From Microbacterium sp. PM5 (GTDB taxonomy: Bacteria > Actinomycetota > Actinomycetes > Actinomycetales > Microbacteriaceae), in the NCBI RefSeq assembly GCF_003293595.1, contig NZ_CP022162.1, positions 1,681,183 through 1,745,182 of the forward strand: 64,000 nucleotides of DNA. The letters are read 5' to 3'. Shown here piece after piece: positions 15,391 through 24,442 of this stretch. Position numbers and translations under genes: made by a program. The notes under the pieces are model-generated. The model saw only the letters and a list, made by a program, of their open reading frames with translations, made no database searches and was not told the DNA's origin. Position 1 is the first letter of the stretch. Each line of letters opens with the position of its first letter.

Positions 15391-15866
15391 TCGACCGCGA
15401 CGCGCATCGCGTCGAGGAAGTGGATGACGGTGTCGCGCTGGTCCTGATCCATCTCCCGCACGACCGCCATCATGCGCTCGTGCATGGCCGACAGGGTGTG
15501 ACGCACCTCGTCGTCGGACTTCTCGCTCGATCGGATGAGGACGCTGCGCCGGTCGTCCGGATTGGGCGTGCGCGTGATGTGGCCCGATTTCTCGAGCCGA
15601 TCCAGCAGCGCGGTCGTCGACGCTGACGTGATCCCGAGATAGCGGCTCAGGGTGACGGGCGTCACGTTCTCGCCGCGCATATGCGCGCGTGCGAGAAAGC
15701 GCAGCACGAGGAGCTCGTTCTCCCCCATGTCCATCGACTGCTGGGTCCTCCGCCGCATCGCGACCTCGGCAGCCCGGTAGGAGCGCATGGCCTCCATGAC
15801 CGATGTCGAGCGCGCATCCTCGTCCACGTACCAGTAGGACGGCGGCTGCTCGGCGGACGTGCTCAT
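15375..15866 (-). CDS. MarR-family regulator (paralogue 2)
   Basis: A 163-residue winged-helix protein: TPVTLSRYLGITSASTTALLDRLEKSGHI, then the wing RTPNPDDRRSVLIRSS. The ATG at 15866 is chosen over one seven codons upstream because family members start close to this point. It is divergent from the carboxylase operon that begins at 15987 and tail to tail with paralogue 1. It could regulate the carboxylase, but the TetR at 20034 is an equally good candidate. Ligand unknown. Confidence 0.87.
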   Translation of the reverse strand: MSTSAEQPPSYWYVDEDARSTSVMEAMRSYRAAEVAMRRRTQQSMDMGENELLVLRFLARAHMRGENVTPVTLSRYLGITSASTTALLDRLEKSGHITRTPNPDDRRSVLIRSSEKSDDEVRHTLSAMHERMMAVVREMDQDQRDTVIHFLDAMRVAVDHIDA

Positions 15867-15954
15867 CGCAATATTGTGCCGCACCATCGTGCTCCAGCCC
15901 CAGATCGATGATGACGGTGGACAATCCTCGCCTCAGGCGCTATGTTCCTGATTG

Positions 15955-15972
15955 GGTTACTGATTGATAACC
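15955..15972. promoter_or_regulatory. Inverted repeat upstream of the carboxylase operon
   Basis: GGTTA-N8-TAACC lies 14 bp upstream of the GTG start of the carboxyltransferase gene, overlapping the expected promoter or transcript start. It is the clearest operator candidate for whichever regulator (MarR at 15375 or TetR at 20034) governs this operon. Confidence 0.5.
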
Positions 15973-15986
15973 GAAATGAGGATGCC

Positions 15987-17552
15987 GTGTCGACGACGAC
16001 GAACGGGTACCGCGAGCTCGTGGCGACGCTGCGCGAGGTGCGCGAGGAGGCCGCGCGGGGCGGCCCCGACAGCGCGCGCCAGCGGCACACCGCCCGCGGC
16101 AAACTCCTGGCTCGCGACAGGATCGACCTGCTGCTGGACCGCGGAAGCCCGTTCCTCGAACTCGCCCCCCTCGCCGCGCACGGTCTCTACGGCGGCGACG
16201 CTCCCGTCGCCGGCGTCATCGCCGGCATCGGCCTCGTCCACGGGCGGCACGTGATGGTCGTCGCCAACGACGCCACCGTCAAAGGCGGCACGTACTATCC
16301 GATGACGGTGAAGAAGCACCTGCGCGCGCAGGAGGTCGCGGCCGAGAATCGCCTCCCGTGCATCTACCTCGTCGACTCCGGCGGCGCGTTCCTGCCCCTC
16401 CAGGACGAGGTGTTCCCCGATCGCGAGCACTTCGGCCGCATCTTCTACAACCAGGCGCGGATGTCGCGCGACGGCATCGCGCAGATCTCCGCGGTGATGG
16501 GCTCCTCGACCGCCGGCGGCGCCTACGTCCCGGCGATGAGCGACGAGACCGTGATCGTGCGCGACCAGGGCACGATCTTCCTCGGCGGTCCGCCTCTGGT
16601 CAAGGCCGCGACCGGCGAGGTCGTCACGGCGGAGGAACTCGGGGGCGGGGTGACGCACTCGCGCATCTCGGGTGTCACCGATCATCTCGCCGAGAACGAT
16701 CATCACGCCCTTCAGATCGTTCGCGACATCGTCGCGACGCTGCCGCGCTGGGCCGCGCTGCCGTACGAGCTCGGGCCGGCCGATCCGCCCGCGCACGACG
16801 CCGACACCCTCTACGACGTCGTCCCGGTCGAGCTGACGACTCCCTACGACGCGCGCGAGATCATCACACGGCTCGTCGACGGCAGCCGGTTCGCGGAGTT
16901 CAAGCAGGAGTACGGCGAGACCCTCGTCACCGGCTTCGCACACATCCACGGCCACCCGGTCGGCATCGTCGCCAACAACGGCGTCCTGTTCGCCGAGTCG
17001 GCGATGAAGGGGGCGCACTTCATCGAACTGTGCGACCAACGCGGCATCCCGCTGCTGTTCCTCCAGAACATCACCGGTTTCATGGTGGGGCGCGAATACG
17101 AGCACGGCGGCATCGCCAAGCACGGCGCGAAGATGGTCAACGCCGTCGCCTGCGCCCGCGTACCCAAGCTCACGGTCGTCGTCGGCGGGTCGTTCGGTGC
17201 CGGGACCTACTCCATGTGCGGTCGCGCCTACTCGCCGCGCTTCCTCTGGTTGTGGCCGGGAGCACGGGTGTCGGTCATGGGCGGCGCACAGGCGGCATCC
17301 GTGCTGTCCACCGTGCGGGGCGAGCAGCTCAGCGCCGCCGGCAACGCCTGGACCGAGGAGGAGAAGGCGGCGTTCGAAGCGCCCATCCGCGACCAGTACG
17401 AACGCCAGGGCAGCCCCTACTACTCCACCGCGCGGCTCTGGGACGACGGCGTGATCGAGCCCGCGCAGACCCGCGACGTGCTCGGACTCGCCCTCGACGT
17501 CGTCTCCCGTGTCCCGATGACCGACGCCGGGTACGGCGTCTTCCGGATGTGA
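15987..17552 (+). CDS. mccB: Methylcrotonyl-CoA carboxylase, carboxyltransferase (beta) subunit
   Basis: A 521-residue acyl-CoA carboxyltransferase. The N-terminal region has [24 protein letters not shown], then [36 protein letters not shown]. The oxyanion-hole and glycine-rich segments are [15 protein letters not shown] and [23 protein letters not shown]. The combination matches the 3-methylcrotonyl (or geranyl) CoA class rather than propionyl-CoA AccB types. It moves the carboxyl group from biotin to 3-methylcrotonyl-CoA in leucine breakdown. The GTG at 15987 follows GAGG; an upstream in-frame extension lacks a site. The biotin subunit starts 4 bp after its stop. Confidence 0.9.
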   Translation: MSTTTNGYRELVATLREVREEAARGGPDSARQRHTARGKLLARDRIDLLLDRGSPFLELAPLAAHGLYGGDAPVAGVIAGIGLVHGRHVMVVANDATVKGGTYYPMTVKKHLRAQEVAAENRLPCIYLVDSGGAFLPLQDEVFPDREHFGRIFYNQARMSRDGIAQISAVMGSSTAGGAYVPAMSDETVIVRDQGTIFLGGPPLVKAATGEVVTAEELGGGVTHSRISGVTDHLAENDHHALQIVRDIVATLPRWAALPYELGPADPPAHDADTLYDVVPVELTTPYDAREIITRLVDGSRFAEFKQEYGETLVTGFAHIHGHPVGIVANNGVLFAESAMKGAHFIELCDQRGIPLLFLQNITGFMVGREYEHGGIAKHGAKMVNAVACARVPKLTVVVGGSFGAGTYSMCGRAYSPRFLWLWPGARVSVMGGAQAASVLSTVRGEQLSAAGNAWTEEEKAAFEAPIRDQYERQGSPYYSTARLWDDGVIEPAQTRDVLGLALDVVSRVPMTDAGYGVFRM

Positions 17553-17556
17553 TCGC

Positions 17557-19536
17557 ATGACCACCATCACGAAGGTGCTCGTCGCCAACCGCGGCGAGAT
17601 CGCCGTGCGCATCATCCGTACGCTCCGGAGCCTCGGCATCCGCTCGGTCGCCGTCTTCAGCGACGCCGACGCGGATGCCGTGCACGTCCGCCTCGCCGAC
17701 GAGGCGGTGCGCCTCGGGCCCGCCCCCGCCGCCCAGAGCTACCTGTCCATCGAGCGCGTGCTGGATGCCGCGCGGCAGACGGGCGCGCAGGCCGTCCACC
17801 CCGGTTTCGGCTTCCTTGCGGAGAACGCCGCCTTCGCGAGCGCCTGCGCCGAGGCCGGCGTCATCTTCATCGGCCCGAGCCCCGAGGCGATCGAGATCAT
17901 GGGCGACAAGATCTCGGCCAAGCGGACGGTGGAAGCCCGGGGTGTGCCCACCGTTCCGGGGCTTGCGCGCGCCGGCCTCACCGACGCGGAACTGATCGAC
18001 GGCGCTGGGGGAGTCGGCTTCCCCGTCCTCATCAAGCCCTCCGCGGGCGGAGGCGGCAAAGGGATGCACGTCGTCGAGGAGGAGGCGCAGCTTCCGGCCG
18101 CCGTCGCCGCCGCTCGGCGCGAGGCGGCGGCGTCCTTCGGTGACGACACCCTGTTTCTGGAGCGCTACGTCACGACGCCACGGCACATCGAAGTGCAGGT
18201 GATCGCCGACTCCCACGGCAACGTCGTGCACCTCGGCGAACGCGAGTGCTCGCTGCAGCGACGGCATCAGAAGGTCGTCGAGGAGGCTCCCTCTCCCCTG
18301 CTGGATGCCGCGACGCGTGCCCGCATCGGGGCCGCCGCATGCGAGACGGCGCGCAGCGTCGGGTACGTGGGCGCCGGCACCGTGGAGTTCATCGTCCCCG
18401 GGGACCGTCCGGACGAGTTCTTCTTCATGGAGATGAACACGCGCCTGCAGGTGGAACATCCCGTCACCGAACTCGTCACCAGCCTCGACCTGGTGGAGTT
18501 GCAGCTGCGTATCGCGGCGGGCGAGGCGCTGCCGTTCCGGCAACAGGACGTGCGCCTGAACGGCCACGCCATCGAGGTGCGCGTCTACGCCGAGGATCCG
18601 CAAGCGGGGTTCCTGCCCACCGGCGGCCGGGTCGAACGGGTCGTGCACCCGTCGGGACCCGGCATCCGCGTGGACACCTCGCTCGAGGACGGCCTCGACG
18701 TTTCCACCGACTACGACCCGATGCTCGCGAAGCTCATCGCGTGGGCTCCGAACCGCGAAGAGGCGCGGCGTCGTCTTGTGGATGCCATCGCCGAGACCGC
18801 GATCTTCGGGTTCGAGACCAACCTCACCTTCCTGAAGCTGTTGCTCGAGCGGCCCGAAGTCATCGCCGGTGAGCTCGACACCGGGCTCATCGCCCGCGTC
18901 TTCGAGCACCTGCCCTTTCCGGAGACCTCGGAGCGCACCTTCGCGGAAGCCGCGCTCGTCATGCACGCACAGCCGACCGGCACCACCGCGACGGGTCCGA
19001 CAGGACCCTGGGCGCGCGCCGACGGATGGCGCCTGGGCGCGGCGGCGGCGACCGTCTTCGATCTGGAGACACCGGCGCGCCGCGCTCGCGTCCGCGTGTG
19101 GGCGTCGCCGCTGCGCGTCGCGGTCGACGACGGCGACCCGCAAGCGGCCACCGTCGCTCTCGACGACGGCCGGGCGAGCGTCGGCATCGGCGGTCACGGG
19201 CGTTCCTTCCCGTTCGCGGCGGGATCGGGCGGGGTCTGGCTCCGTACTGACGCAGACGCGGTTCTCGTGCGCGAGCACCGCGCGACATATGGAGCGGACC
19301 GCACCGCCGACGCCTCCCCCACACTCACCTCCCCTCTCCCGGGCACGGTCGTCATGGTGGCGGTCGACGAGGGCGCCCATGTCGAGGTGGGCGACGCGAT
19401 CGTCGCGGTGGAGGCGATGAAGATGGAGCATGTGCTGCGCGCAACGGTGGGCGGCACCGTGCGGCTGACCGTCGCCGCCGGCGATCAGGTCGCCCGCGGC
19501 GGCGTCGTGGCCACGATCGAGAAGGAAGACGCATGA
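17557..19536 (+). CDS. mccA: Methylcrotonyl-CoA carboxylase, biotin carboxylase/BCCP (alpha) subunit
   Basis: A 659-residue protein with an N-terminal biotin carboxylase (VLVANRGEIAVRIIRTLR). It has the ATP-grasp glycine loop KPSAGGGGKGMHVV near residue 160, then ERECSLQRRHQKVVEEAPSP and EMNTRLQVEHPVTE. The C-terminal 70 residues are a biotin carboxyl carrier domain with the biotinyl-lysine motif EAMKMEH. Together with the upstream subunit it makes a two-component acyl-CoA carboxylase. Substrate choice is inferred from the partner. Its stop overlaps the ATG of the MaoC gene. Confidence 0.92.
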   Translation: MTTITKVLVANRGEIAVRIIRTLRSLGIRSVAVFSDADADAVHVRLADEAVRLGPAPAAQSYLSIERVLDAARQTGAQAVHPGFGFLAENAAFASACAEAGVIFIGPSPEAIEIMGDKISAKRTVEARGVPTVPGLARAGLTDAELIDGAGGVGFPVLIKPSAGGGGKGMHVVEEEAQLPAAVAAARREAAASFGDDTLFLERYVTTPRHIEVQVIADSHGNVVHLGERECSLQRRHQKVVEEAPSPLLDAATRARIGAAACETARSVGYVGAGTVEFIVPGDRPDEFFFMEMNTRLQVEHPVTELVTSLDLVELQLRIAAGEALPFRQQDVRLNGHAIEVRVYAEDPQAGFLPTGGRVERVVHPSGPGIRVDTSLEDGLDVSTDYDPMLAKLIAWAPNREEARRRLVDAIAETAIFGFETNLTFLKLLLERPEVIAGELDTGLIARVFEHLPFPETSERTFAEAALVMHAQPTGTTATGPTGPWARADGWRLGAAAATVFDLETPARRARVRVWASPLRVAVDDGDPQAATVALDDGRASVGIGGHGRSFPFAAGSGGVWLRTDADAVLVREHRATYGADRTADASPTLTSPLPGTVVMVAVDEGAHVEVGDAIVAVEAMKMEHVLRATVGGTVRLTVAAGDQVARGGVVATIEKEDA

Positions 19537-20033
19537 GCGACGGCATCGCCGCGGCACGGATCGAGCAGCGGGGGCTCTATTTCGAGGAGTTCATCGAGGG
19601 GGCGCTCTACGTGCATGCCCCCGGGCGTACCGTCACGGAAGCCGACAACGTGCTGTTCACGACGCTCACCATGAACACGCAGTCGCTCCACCTCGACGCG
19701 GCGTGGGCTGCGGGCACCGAGTTCGGGGAGCGCCTCGTCAACAGCATGTTCACCCTGTCGACGCTGGTCGGCCTGTCGGTCGCCCAGCTCACGCAGGGAA
19801 CGATCGTGGCGAACCTGGGCTTCGGCCAGGTGACGTTCCCGGCGCCGGTACGCGTCGGCGACACCCTCTACGCCGAGACGGTCGTCGTCGGCACCCGCCT
19901 CTCGTCGTCCCGACCGGGGCAGGGCATCGTGGAGTTCGCGCACACGATGCGCAACCAGCGCAGCGAAGTGGTGGCCACCGCAACGCGCACCACCCTCATG
20001 CGATGCCTGCCCGCCGCGGCGACGGGTGCGTGA
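19533..20033 (+). CDS. MaoC-family hot-dog hydratase
   Basis: A 166-residue single hot-dog protein. FEEFIEGALYVHAPGRTVTEADNVLFTTLTMN is the typical MaoC entry with the catalytic-region aspartate. LTQGTIVANLGFGQVTFPAPVRVGDTLYAE follows. Families next to methylcrotonyl-CoA carboxylase genes often supply the methylglutaconyl-CoA or a related enoyl-CoA hydration step; that is the likely role here. Start overlaps mccA by 4 bp. No HMG-CoA lyase gene is present in the window, so the last leucine step must be encoded elsewhere. Confidence 0.85.
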   Translation: MSDGIAAARIEQRGLYFEEFIEGALYVHAPGRTVTEADNVLFTTLTMNTQSLHLDAAWAAGTEFGERLVNSMFTLSTLVGLSVAQLTQGTIVANLGFGQVTFPAPVRVGDTLYAETVVVGTRLSSSRPGQGIVEFAHTMRNQRSEVVATATRTTLMRCLPAAATGA

Positions 20034-20624
20034 TCACCCCTCGACCAGAGCCCGGCGCGCCATCGCGGCGAGGATGCCGGCGGCCTCCTCGCCACCGGCG
20101 GGCGCGCTGTGGGGCGTGGAGTTGAGCAGCCCGAAGACCCCGAGCAGCCGCGTCTCGCGTTCGGGCGCGCTCAGGCCGGGAACGGCGGATGCGAGCACGG
20201 TGTCCCAGTCCTGCACGTATTCGCGCTGCAGCCGCCGTACGCGCTGGTTCGTCTCGGCATCGAGTCCGGCGAGCTCCCGGTCTTGGATGCGGATGATGTC
20301 GGGGGCGGCGGTCGCGAAGCCGATGTGGAACGCGATCAGCTCGTCCAGCGCGGCACGCGCCGCGGCGGCATCCGTCACCGGGCCGGCACCGAGGATCTCC
20401 CGAGCGCCCTGGAGCAGACGCTCGCTCGCGTCGAGAAGCAGCTCCGCCAGCAGCGCATCCTTGCTCCGGAAGTGCTTGTACAGGGCCGGGCCGCTCATCC
20501 CGACGGCTTCCCCGATCTCGACGGTGGTCACCGCCGCGAATCCGCGCCGGGCGAAGAGCGCGGCGGCCTCCGTGAGCAGGCGTGCTCGACGATCAGCCTT
20601 CTGCGAGCTGCGCCACGTCGTCAC
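20034..20624 (-). CDS. TetR-family regulator of the carboxylase operon
   Basis: A 196-residue TetR protein. The HTH is LLTEAAALFARRGFAAVTTVEIGEAVGMSGPALYKHFRSKDALLAE, followed by a ligand domain with RIQDRELAGLDAETNQRVRRLQREYVQ. That stretch resembles the SACE_7040/LiuR-like acyl-CoA-responsive group which commonly accompanies carboxylase genes. It converges directly onto the MaoC gene; the two stops abut. I infer control of leucine or acyl-CoA degradation genes, including mccB upstream. Start ATG at 20624. Confidence 0.88.
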   Translation of the reverse strand: MTTWRSSQKADRRARLLTEAAALFARRGFAAVTTVEIGEAVGMSGPALYKHFRSKDALLAELLLDASERLLQGAREILGAGPVTDAAAARAALDELIAFHIGFATAAPDIIRIQDRELAGLDAETNQRVRRLQREYVQDWDTVLASAVPGLSAPERETRLLGVFGLLNSTPHSAPAGGEEAAGILAAMARRALVEG

Positions 20625-20666
20625 CGGTTCAGCCTACCGAGCCGCTGCGCAGTCCCCGCGGAGGCG

Positions 20667-21512
20667 TCACGCTTCCCGGGTGATGGTGACCTTCACGTGC
20701 AGGTTGCTCTTGAACGGGCCGGCGTAGACGCCCCGCAGCGGCGGGATGTCGTTGTAGTCACGGCCGCGGCCGACCAGCACATGCCGGTCACCGATCTCGG
20801 CGTTGTTCGTCGGGTCGAAGCCCTGCCAGCCGCCCGAGAACCACTCCACCCAGGCGTGCGACTCACCCGTCACGGGCACGCCGACCTCGGCATCCGGCTG
20901 CGGATGCAGGTACCCCGACACATAGCGCGCGGGGATGCCGACTTCGCGCAGCGCCCCGAGGGTGATGTGGGTGATGTCCTGGCAGACCCCCTTGCGCTCC
21001 GCCCACGCCTCCGCACCGGTCGAATGCACCCCGGTGATGCCGTGCATGTACTCCATCGCGTCGCCCACGGCGGTCGCGATCTCCAGCGCCGCGCGGGCCG
21101 GTTCGTCGTGGCGGCCGGCGATGGTGCGCGCGAGCTCGGCGACCTCGGGGTGCGGACTGGTGCGGGTCGACTGCCCCAGCATCTCGACCGTGCCGATCGA
21201 GCGCACGCTCTCGGCAGCGAGCCGTTCCCAGCTCAGTTCGGGGAATTCGAGCGGACGCGGGCGCACCTCGACGAGAGAGCGTGCCGTGATCTCCAGCGCC
21301 CGGTGGCCGGCGAGCACGTCGAACGCGGCGACCCGGGTGCCGAAGTAGTCGAGGTAGTAGTTGACGCTCGTCGAGGGGTCGATGTCCAACTGCGAGCTCA
21401 GCACGAACTGACTGTCGGTCGAGATCGGCAGCATCCGCGCCTCGTTGTACGACGCCCCTACGTCTCCTTGATAGGCGAAGCCGGTGGTGTGCTCGATCCG
21501 CAGCCGCATCAT
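20667..21512 (-). CDS. Transglutaminase-like cysteine protease family protein
   Basis: A 281-residue protein. An N-terminal beta domain (MRLRIEHTTGFAYQG, NEARMLPIST) of the bacterial transglutaminase N-type precedes a transglutaminase core. The triad Cys is in ERKGVCQDITHITLGALREVGIPARYVSGYLH, His in ESHAWVEWF and Asp in WQGFDPTNN. It is the third gene of the ATP-grasp/alpha-E/transglutaminase cassette, overlapping the alpha-E stop by 4 bp. This cassette is widespread and predicted to build or cleave a peptide, but the product is not established. A second ATG one codon later is an equally possible start. Confidence 0.92.
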   Translation of the reverse strand: MMRLRIEHTTGFAYQGDVGASYNEARMLPISTDSQFVLSSQLDIDPSTSVNYYLDYFGTRVAAFDVLAGHRALEITARSLVEVRPRPLEFPELSWERLAAESVRSIGTVEMLGQSTRTSPHPEVAELARTIAGRHDEPARAALEIATAVGDAMEYMHGITGVHSTGAEAWAERKGVCQDITHITLGALREVGIPARYVSGYLHPQPDAEVGVPVTGESHAWVEWFSGGWQGFDPTNNAEIGDRHVLVGRGRDYNDIPPLRGVYAGPFKSNLHVKVTITREA

Positions 21513-22441
21513 GATGTCTCTCCGATCCAGCTCGGCTCGGCGTGCGTGGGGAAGAAGCGCCCGCGGATGGCTTCCGAGGCCTCCCGCGTGACCTTCTGCA
21601 CACGCTCCATGTGATCGGGCAGCTCGCTGAGGATCTCGCCGATCGGCCGGTACTCGAGGTCGTTGCGGATGCGTCCCAGCGCCCGCAGCACGGTGTTGGA
21701 ATGGCCGACGCGGTCGGCGACCGGATCGATCTCCCGCATGCACGCTTCGGCCTGGGCGATCGAGTAGATGATCGAGCGCGGGAACAGCCGGTCCAGCAGC
21801 AGGAACTCAGCTGCGTTGGACGCGCTCGGCATCCCGCGGTAGGTGCGTAGATACGCCTCGTAGGCGCCGCAGGAGCGCAGGATCGTCGTCCACGACGGAC
21901 CGGATGCCTCGGTCAGCGCGCGCGTCGCGAGAAGCCGTGCGGTCATGTCGGTGCGTTCGATCGCCCGCCCCAGCGTCAGGAACTGCCACGCCTCGTCCCG
22001 GCTCGTGGAGGAGTCGGTGATGCCGACGGCGAGCGCGGAGCGCTCCCGCACCCACTGGAAGAACTCGTGCACCTTCTCGTTGTGCAGGCGGCGCGGCATC
22101 CGAGAATTGGTCGTGTTCAGGGTCTCCCACAGCTCCGTCGAGACGATCTCGCGCGCCCGGCGGGCGTTCTCTCGCGACGCCTGCACGGCGTAGGCGATGC
22201 TCGACGGATTGGCGCGGTCGACGGCGAGGCTGGTCAGCACGTCGGAGCGGGTGACCTCGACCGTCGGCGGTGGCGGCACCGAGCCCATGACACCCATGAG
22301 CGAGCGGCACGCCGTGTCCTCATCGATCCACGGGTCCTCCAGCAGCAGCTGGAGGTGCACGTCGAGGATGCGCGCGGTGCCGTCGCTGCGCTCGATGTAG
22401 CGCCCGATCCAGAACAGGCTCTCGGCGATGCGGCTCAGCAT
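21509..22441 (-). CDS. Alpha-E (DUF403) domain protein
   Basis: A 310-residue all-helical protein starting MLSRIAESLFWIGRYIERSDGTARILDVHLQLLLED, the hallmark of the alpha-E family. Later segments ARRAREIVSTELWETLN and FLTLGRAIERTDMTARLLATRAL also match. It is always coupled to a circularly permuted ATP-grasp enzyme and often to a transglutaminase, as here. The family may hold the peptide or carrier substrate; the reaction is unknown. Its start overlaps the 3' end of the ATP-grasp gene by 7 bp. Confidence 0.93.
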   Translation of the reverse strand: MLSRIAESLFWIGRYIERSDGTARILDVHLQLLLEDPWIDEDTACRSLMGVMGSVPPPPTVEVTRSDVLTSLAVDRANPSSIAYAVQASRENARRAREIVSTELWETLNTTNSRMPRRLHNEKVHEFFQWVRERSALAVGITDSSTSRDEAWQFLTLGRAIERTDMTARLLATRALTEASGPSWTTILRSCGAYEAYLRTYRGMPSASNAAEFLLLDRLFPRSIIYSIAQAEACMREIDPVADRVGHSNTVLRALGRIRNDLEYRPIGEILSELPDHMERVQKVTREASEAIRGRFFPTHAEPSWIGETS

Positions 22442-24348
22442 GGCGTCACCTCCACATCCGCACCCGCGGCACGCACCGCACCCGCAGCATCCGCGCGTCC
22501 CCCTTGCAGCCCACCGTGTCCCACTTGTTGCACACCGTGTCCCACTTCTGGTCGCCCCAGACCCTTGCAGACGACAGATTCTGGGACATGCTGGCGGGTG
22601 GATGCCGTGGCATCCCGCACCGGCGGCTGTCGCCGCACCGGCGACTGTCGCCGCACCGCCGGCTGTCGCTTCACCTCCTGGGTGTCGCGGCCCTGCTGCT
22701 GCTGCTCCTGCTGCTCCTGCGTGCTCAGAGGACGATCCTGCGGGGAATGCGACTGCTCCCCCTGCGCGTCGTAGATGATCGGGATCGCCTCGGTGACCGA
22801 GGCCTGATCGGCGACCAGACCCGCCAGGCCGCCCGCGGTCTGCACGACGCGGTCACCGCGGTGGGGGGCGTCGCCGCCGACGATCCAGGTGTCCTTCGAG
22901 CCGCCACCCTGTGAGGAGTTGACGACGAGCTGCCCCTCCGGCAGGGCCACGCGCGTCAGGCCCCCGGGCAGCACCCAGACCTCGTCGCCGTTGTTGACCG
23001 CGAACGGACGGAGGTCCGCATGGCGCGGGCGCATCCCGTCCTCGACGAGGGTCGGGATGGTCGAGAGCATCACGACCGGTTGAGCGATCCACCCACGCGG
23101 GTCGCGGATGAGCTTCTTGCGCAGCTTCTCGAGCTCGGCGGGCGACGCGTCGGGGCCCACCACGAGGCCCTTTCCGCCCGAGCCGTCGACCGGCTTCACG
23201 ACGAGCTCGTCCAGCCGGTCGAGCACCTCTTCGAGGGCGGCCGGCTCCTCCAGCCGCCACGTGTCCACGTTCTTGAGGATCGGCTCCTCCGCGAGGTAGT
23301 AGCGGATGAGGTCGGGCACGTACGTGTAGAGCAGCTTGTCGTCGGCCACCCCATTGCCCACGGCATTGGCGATCGTCACGTTGCCCAGCCGCGCGGCGAG
23401 CATGAGGCCGGGCGCTCCCAGCATCGAATCGGCGCGGAACTGCAGCGGGTCGAGGAAGTCGTCGTCCACACGGCGGTAGATGACGTCGACGCGGCGCGGC
23501 CCGCGAGTGGTGCGCATGAAGACCTTGCCTCCGACGCACTGCAGGTCGCGCCCTTCGACCAGCTCGACGCCCATGAGGCGTGCGAGCAGCGTGTGCTCGA
23601 AGTAGGCCGAGTTGTACACACCCGGCGTCAGCACGACGACGTTCGGGTCGTCGATGCCGGGCGGGGCCGAGGCGCGAAGGGCCTGCAGCAGCTTGTTGGG
23701 GTAGTCGCCGACCGGGCGCACCCGCATCGAGACGAACAATTCGGGCAGCGTCTGGGCCATGACCCGGCGGTTGGAGATGACGTAGCTGACGCCGGACGGC
23801 ACCCGCACGTTGTCTTCGAGAACCCGCATCTCGCCGTTCTCGTCGCGGATGAGGTCGATGCCGGCCACCTGGATGCGCACCCCGTTGGCCGAGTGGATGC
23901 CGGCGGCCTGGCGGTAGAAGTACTGGCTGGAGGCGATCAGCGCGGCCGGCAGCACGCCGTCGCGCACGCAGTGCTGGTGGCCGTAGGCGTCGTCGAGGAA
24001 CGCCTCGAGGGCGCGCACGCGCTGCTGCACGCCCTTCTCGATGTTCGACCACTCGTCGTACTGGATCACACGGGGCACGGCGTCCAGCGGAAACGGACGC
24101 TCCTCTCCGGCGAAGTCGAAGGTCACGCCCTGCGCGAGGTACGAGCTGGCGAGCGACTCGGTGCGTCCGCGCAGCTCCTCCTGAGTCATCTTGGCGAGCG
24201 CCTGATACAACTCTCGGTAGGCCGGACGAGAGGTCGCCGCGGCGCCGGCGGAGGCGGGCGCGGCGAACATCTCGTCGAAGGCCGGAACGCCGGAGACGGT
24301 CTTGCGCGGAGCCAGCGTCGAGCCGTATCCGTCGAACAGGTCACCCAT
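22435..24348 (-). CDS. Circularly permuted ATP-grasp protein with an extended, low-complexity C-terminus
   Basis: A 637-residue protein. Residues 1 to about 500 form the DUF404/DUF407 circularly permuted ATP-grasp: FDFAGEERPFPLDAVPRVI, IQVAGIDLIRDENGEMRVLEDNVRVPSG, VVLTPGVYNSAYFEH, then KPVDGSGGKGLVVGPDAS and VNSSQGGGSKDTWIVGG. The last roughly 100 residues are unlike the family: a Q-rich run (QEQQEQQQQG), repeats of RQ-PVRRQ, and a segment translated from a palindromic repeat element (22512-22590). This suggests the original stop was lost or the repeat inserted into the 3' end. The enzyme probably ligates an amino compound to a carboxylate. First gene of the three-gene cassette. Confidence 0.9.
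   Translation of the reverse strand: MGDLFDGYGSTLAPRKTVSGVPAFDEMFAAPASAGAAATSRPAYRELYQALAKMTQEELRGRTESLASSYLAQGVTFDFAGEERPFPLDAVPRVIQYDEWSNIEKGVQQRVRALEAFLDDAYGHQHCVRDGVLPAALIASSQYFYRQAAGIHSANGVRIQVAGIDLIRDENGEMRVLEDNVRVPSGVSYVISNRRVMAQTLPELFVSMRVRPVGDYPNKLLQALRASAPPGIDDPNVVVLTPGVYNSAYFEHTLLARLMGVELVEGRDLQCVGGKVFMRTTRGPRRVDVIYRRVDDDFLDPLQFRADSMLGAPGLMLAARLGNVTIANAVGNGVADDKLLYTYVPDLIRYYLAEEPILKNVDTWRLEEPAALEEVLDRLDELVVKPVDGSGGKGLVVGPDASPAELEKLRKKLIRDPRGWIAQPVVMLSTIPTLVEDGMRPRHADLRPFAVNNGDEVWVLPGGLTRVALPEGQLVVNSSQGGGSKDTWIVGGDAPHRGDRVVQTAGGLAGLVADQASVTEAIPIIYDAQGEQSHSPQDRPLSTQEQQEQQQQGRDTQEVKRQPAVRRQSPVRRQPPVRDATASTRQHVPESVVCKGLGRPEVGHGVQQVGHGGLQGGRADAAGAVRAAGADVEVTPC
22512..22590. repeat. Nested palindromic repeat, family A copy 1 (inside the ATP-grasp 3' end)
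   Basis: CACCGTGTCCCACTTGTTG (22512-22530) is repeated 21 bp on as CACCGTGTCCCACTTCTGG (22533-22551). An inverted partial copy, GATTCTGGGACATG, follows at 22577-22590. CCCTTGCAG flanks at 22502 and 22563. The same TGTCCCA core builds the element at 44188-44265. The element is read through as protein here. Confidence 0.75.
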
Positions 24349-24442
24349 GCCATGAGCCTAGTCCGGGCCGTGTTTCCTGAGTGTGACGACGGATGCCGCG
24401 GCATCCGCCCGCGCGCCGTCCGCGGCGACTTAGGATCAGCGC

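Noticed and set aside
22604..22660. Tandem CGGCTGTCGCCGCACCG-like units considered as a CRISPR-like array
   Set aside because: Units are adjacent with no spacers, lie in frame in the ATP-grasp tail and encode RRQ-PV repeats; this is coding low complexity.
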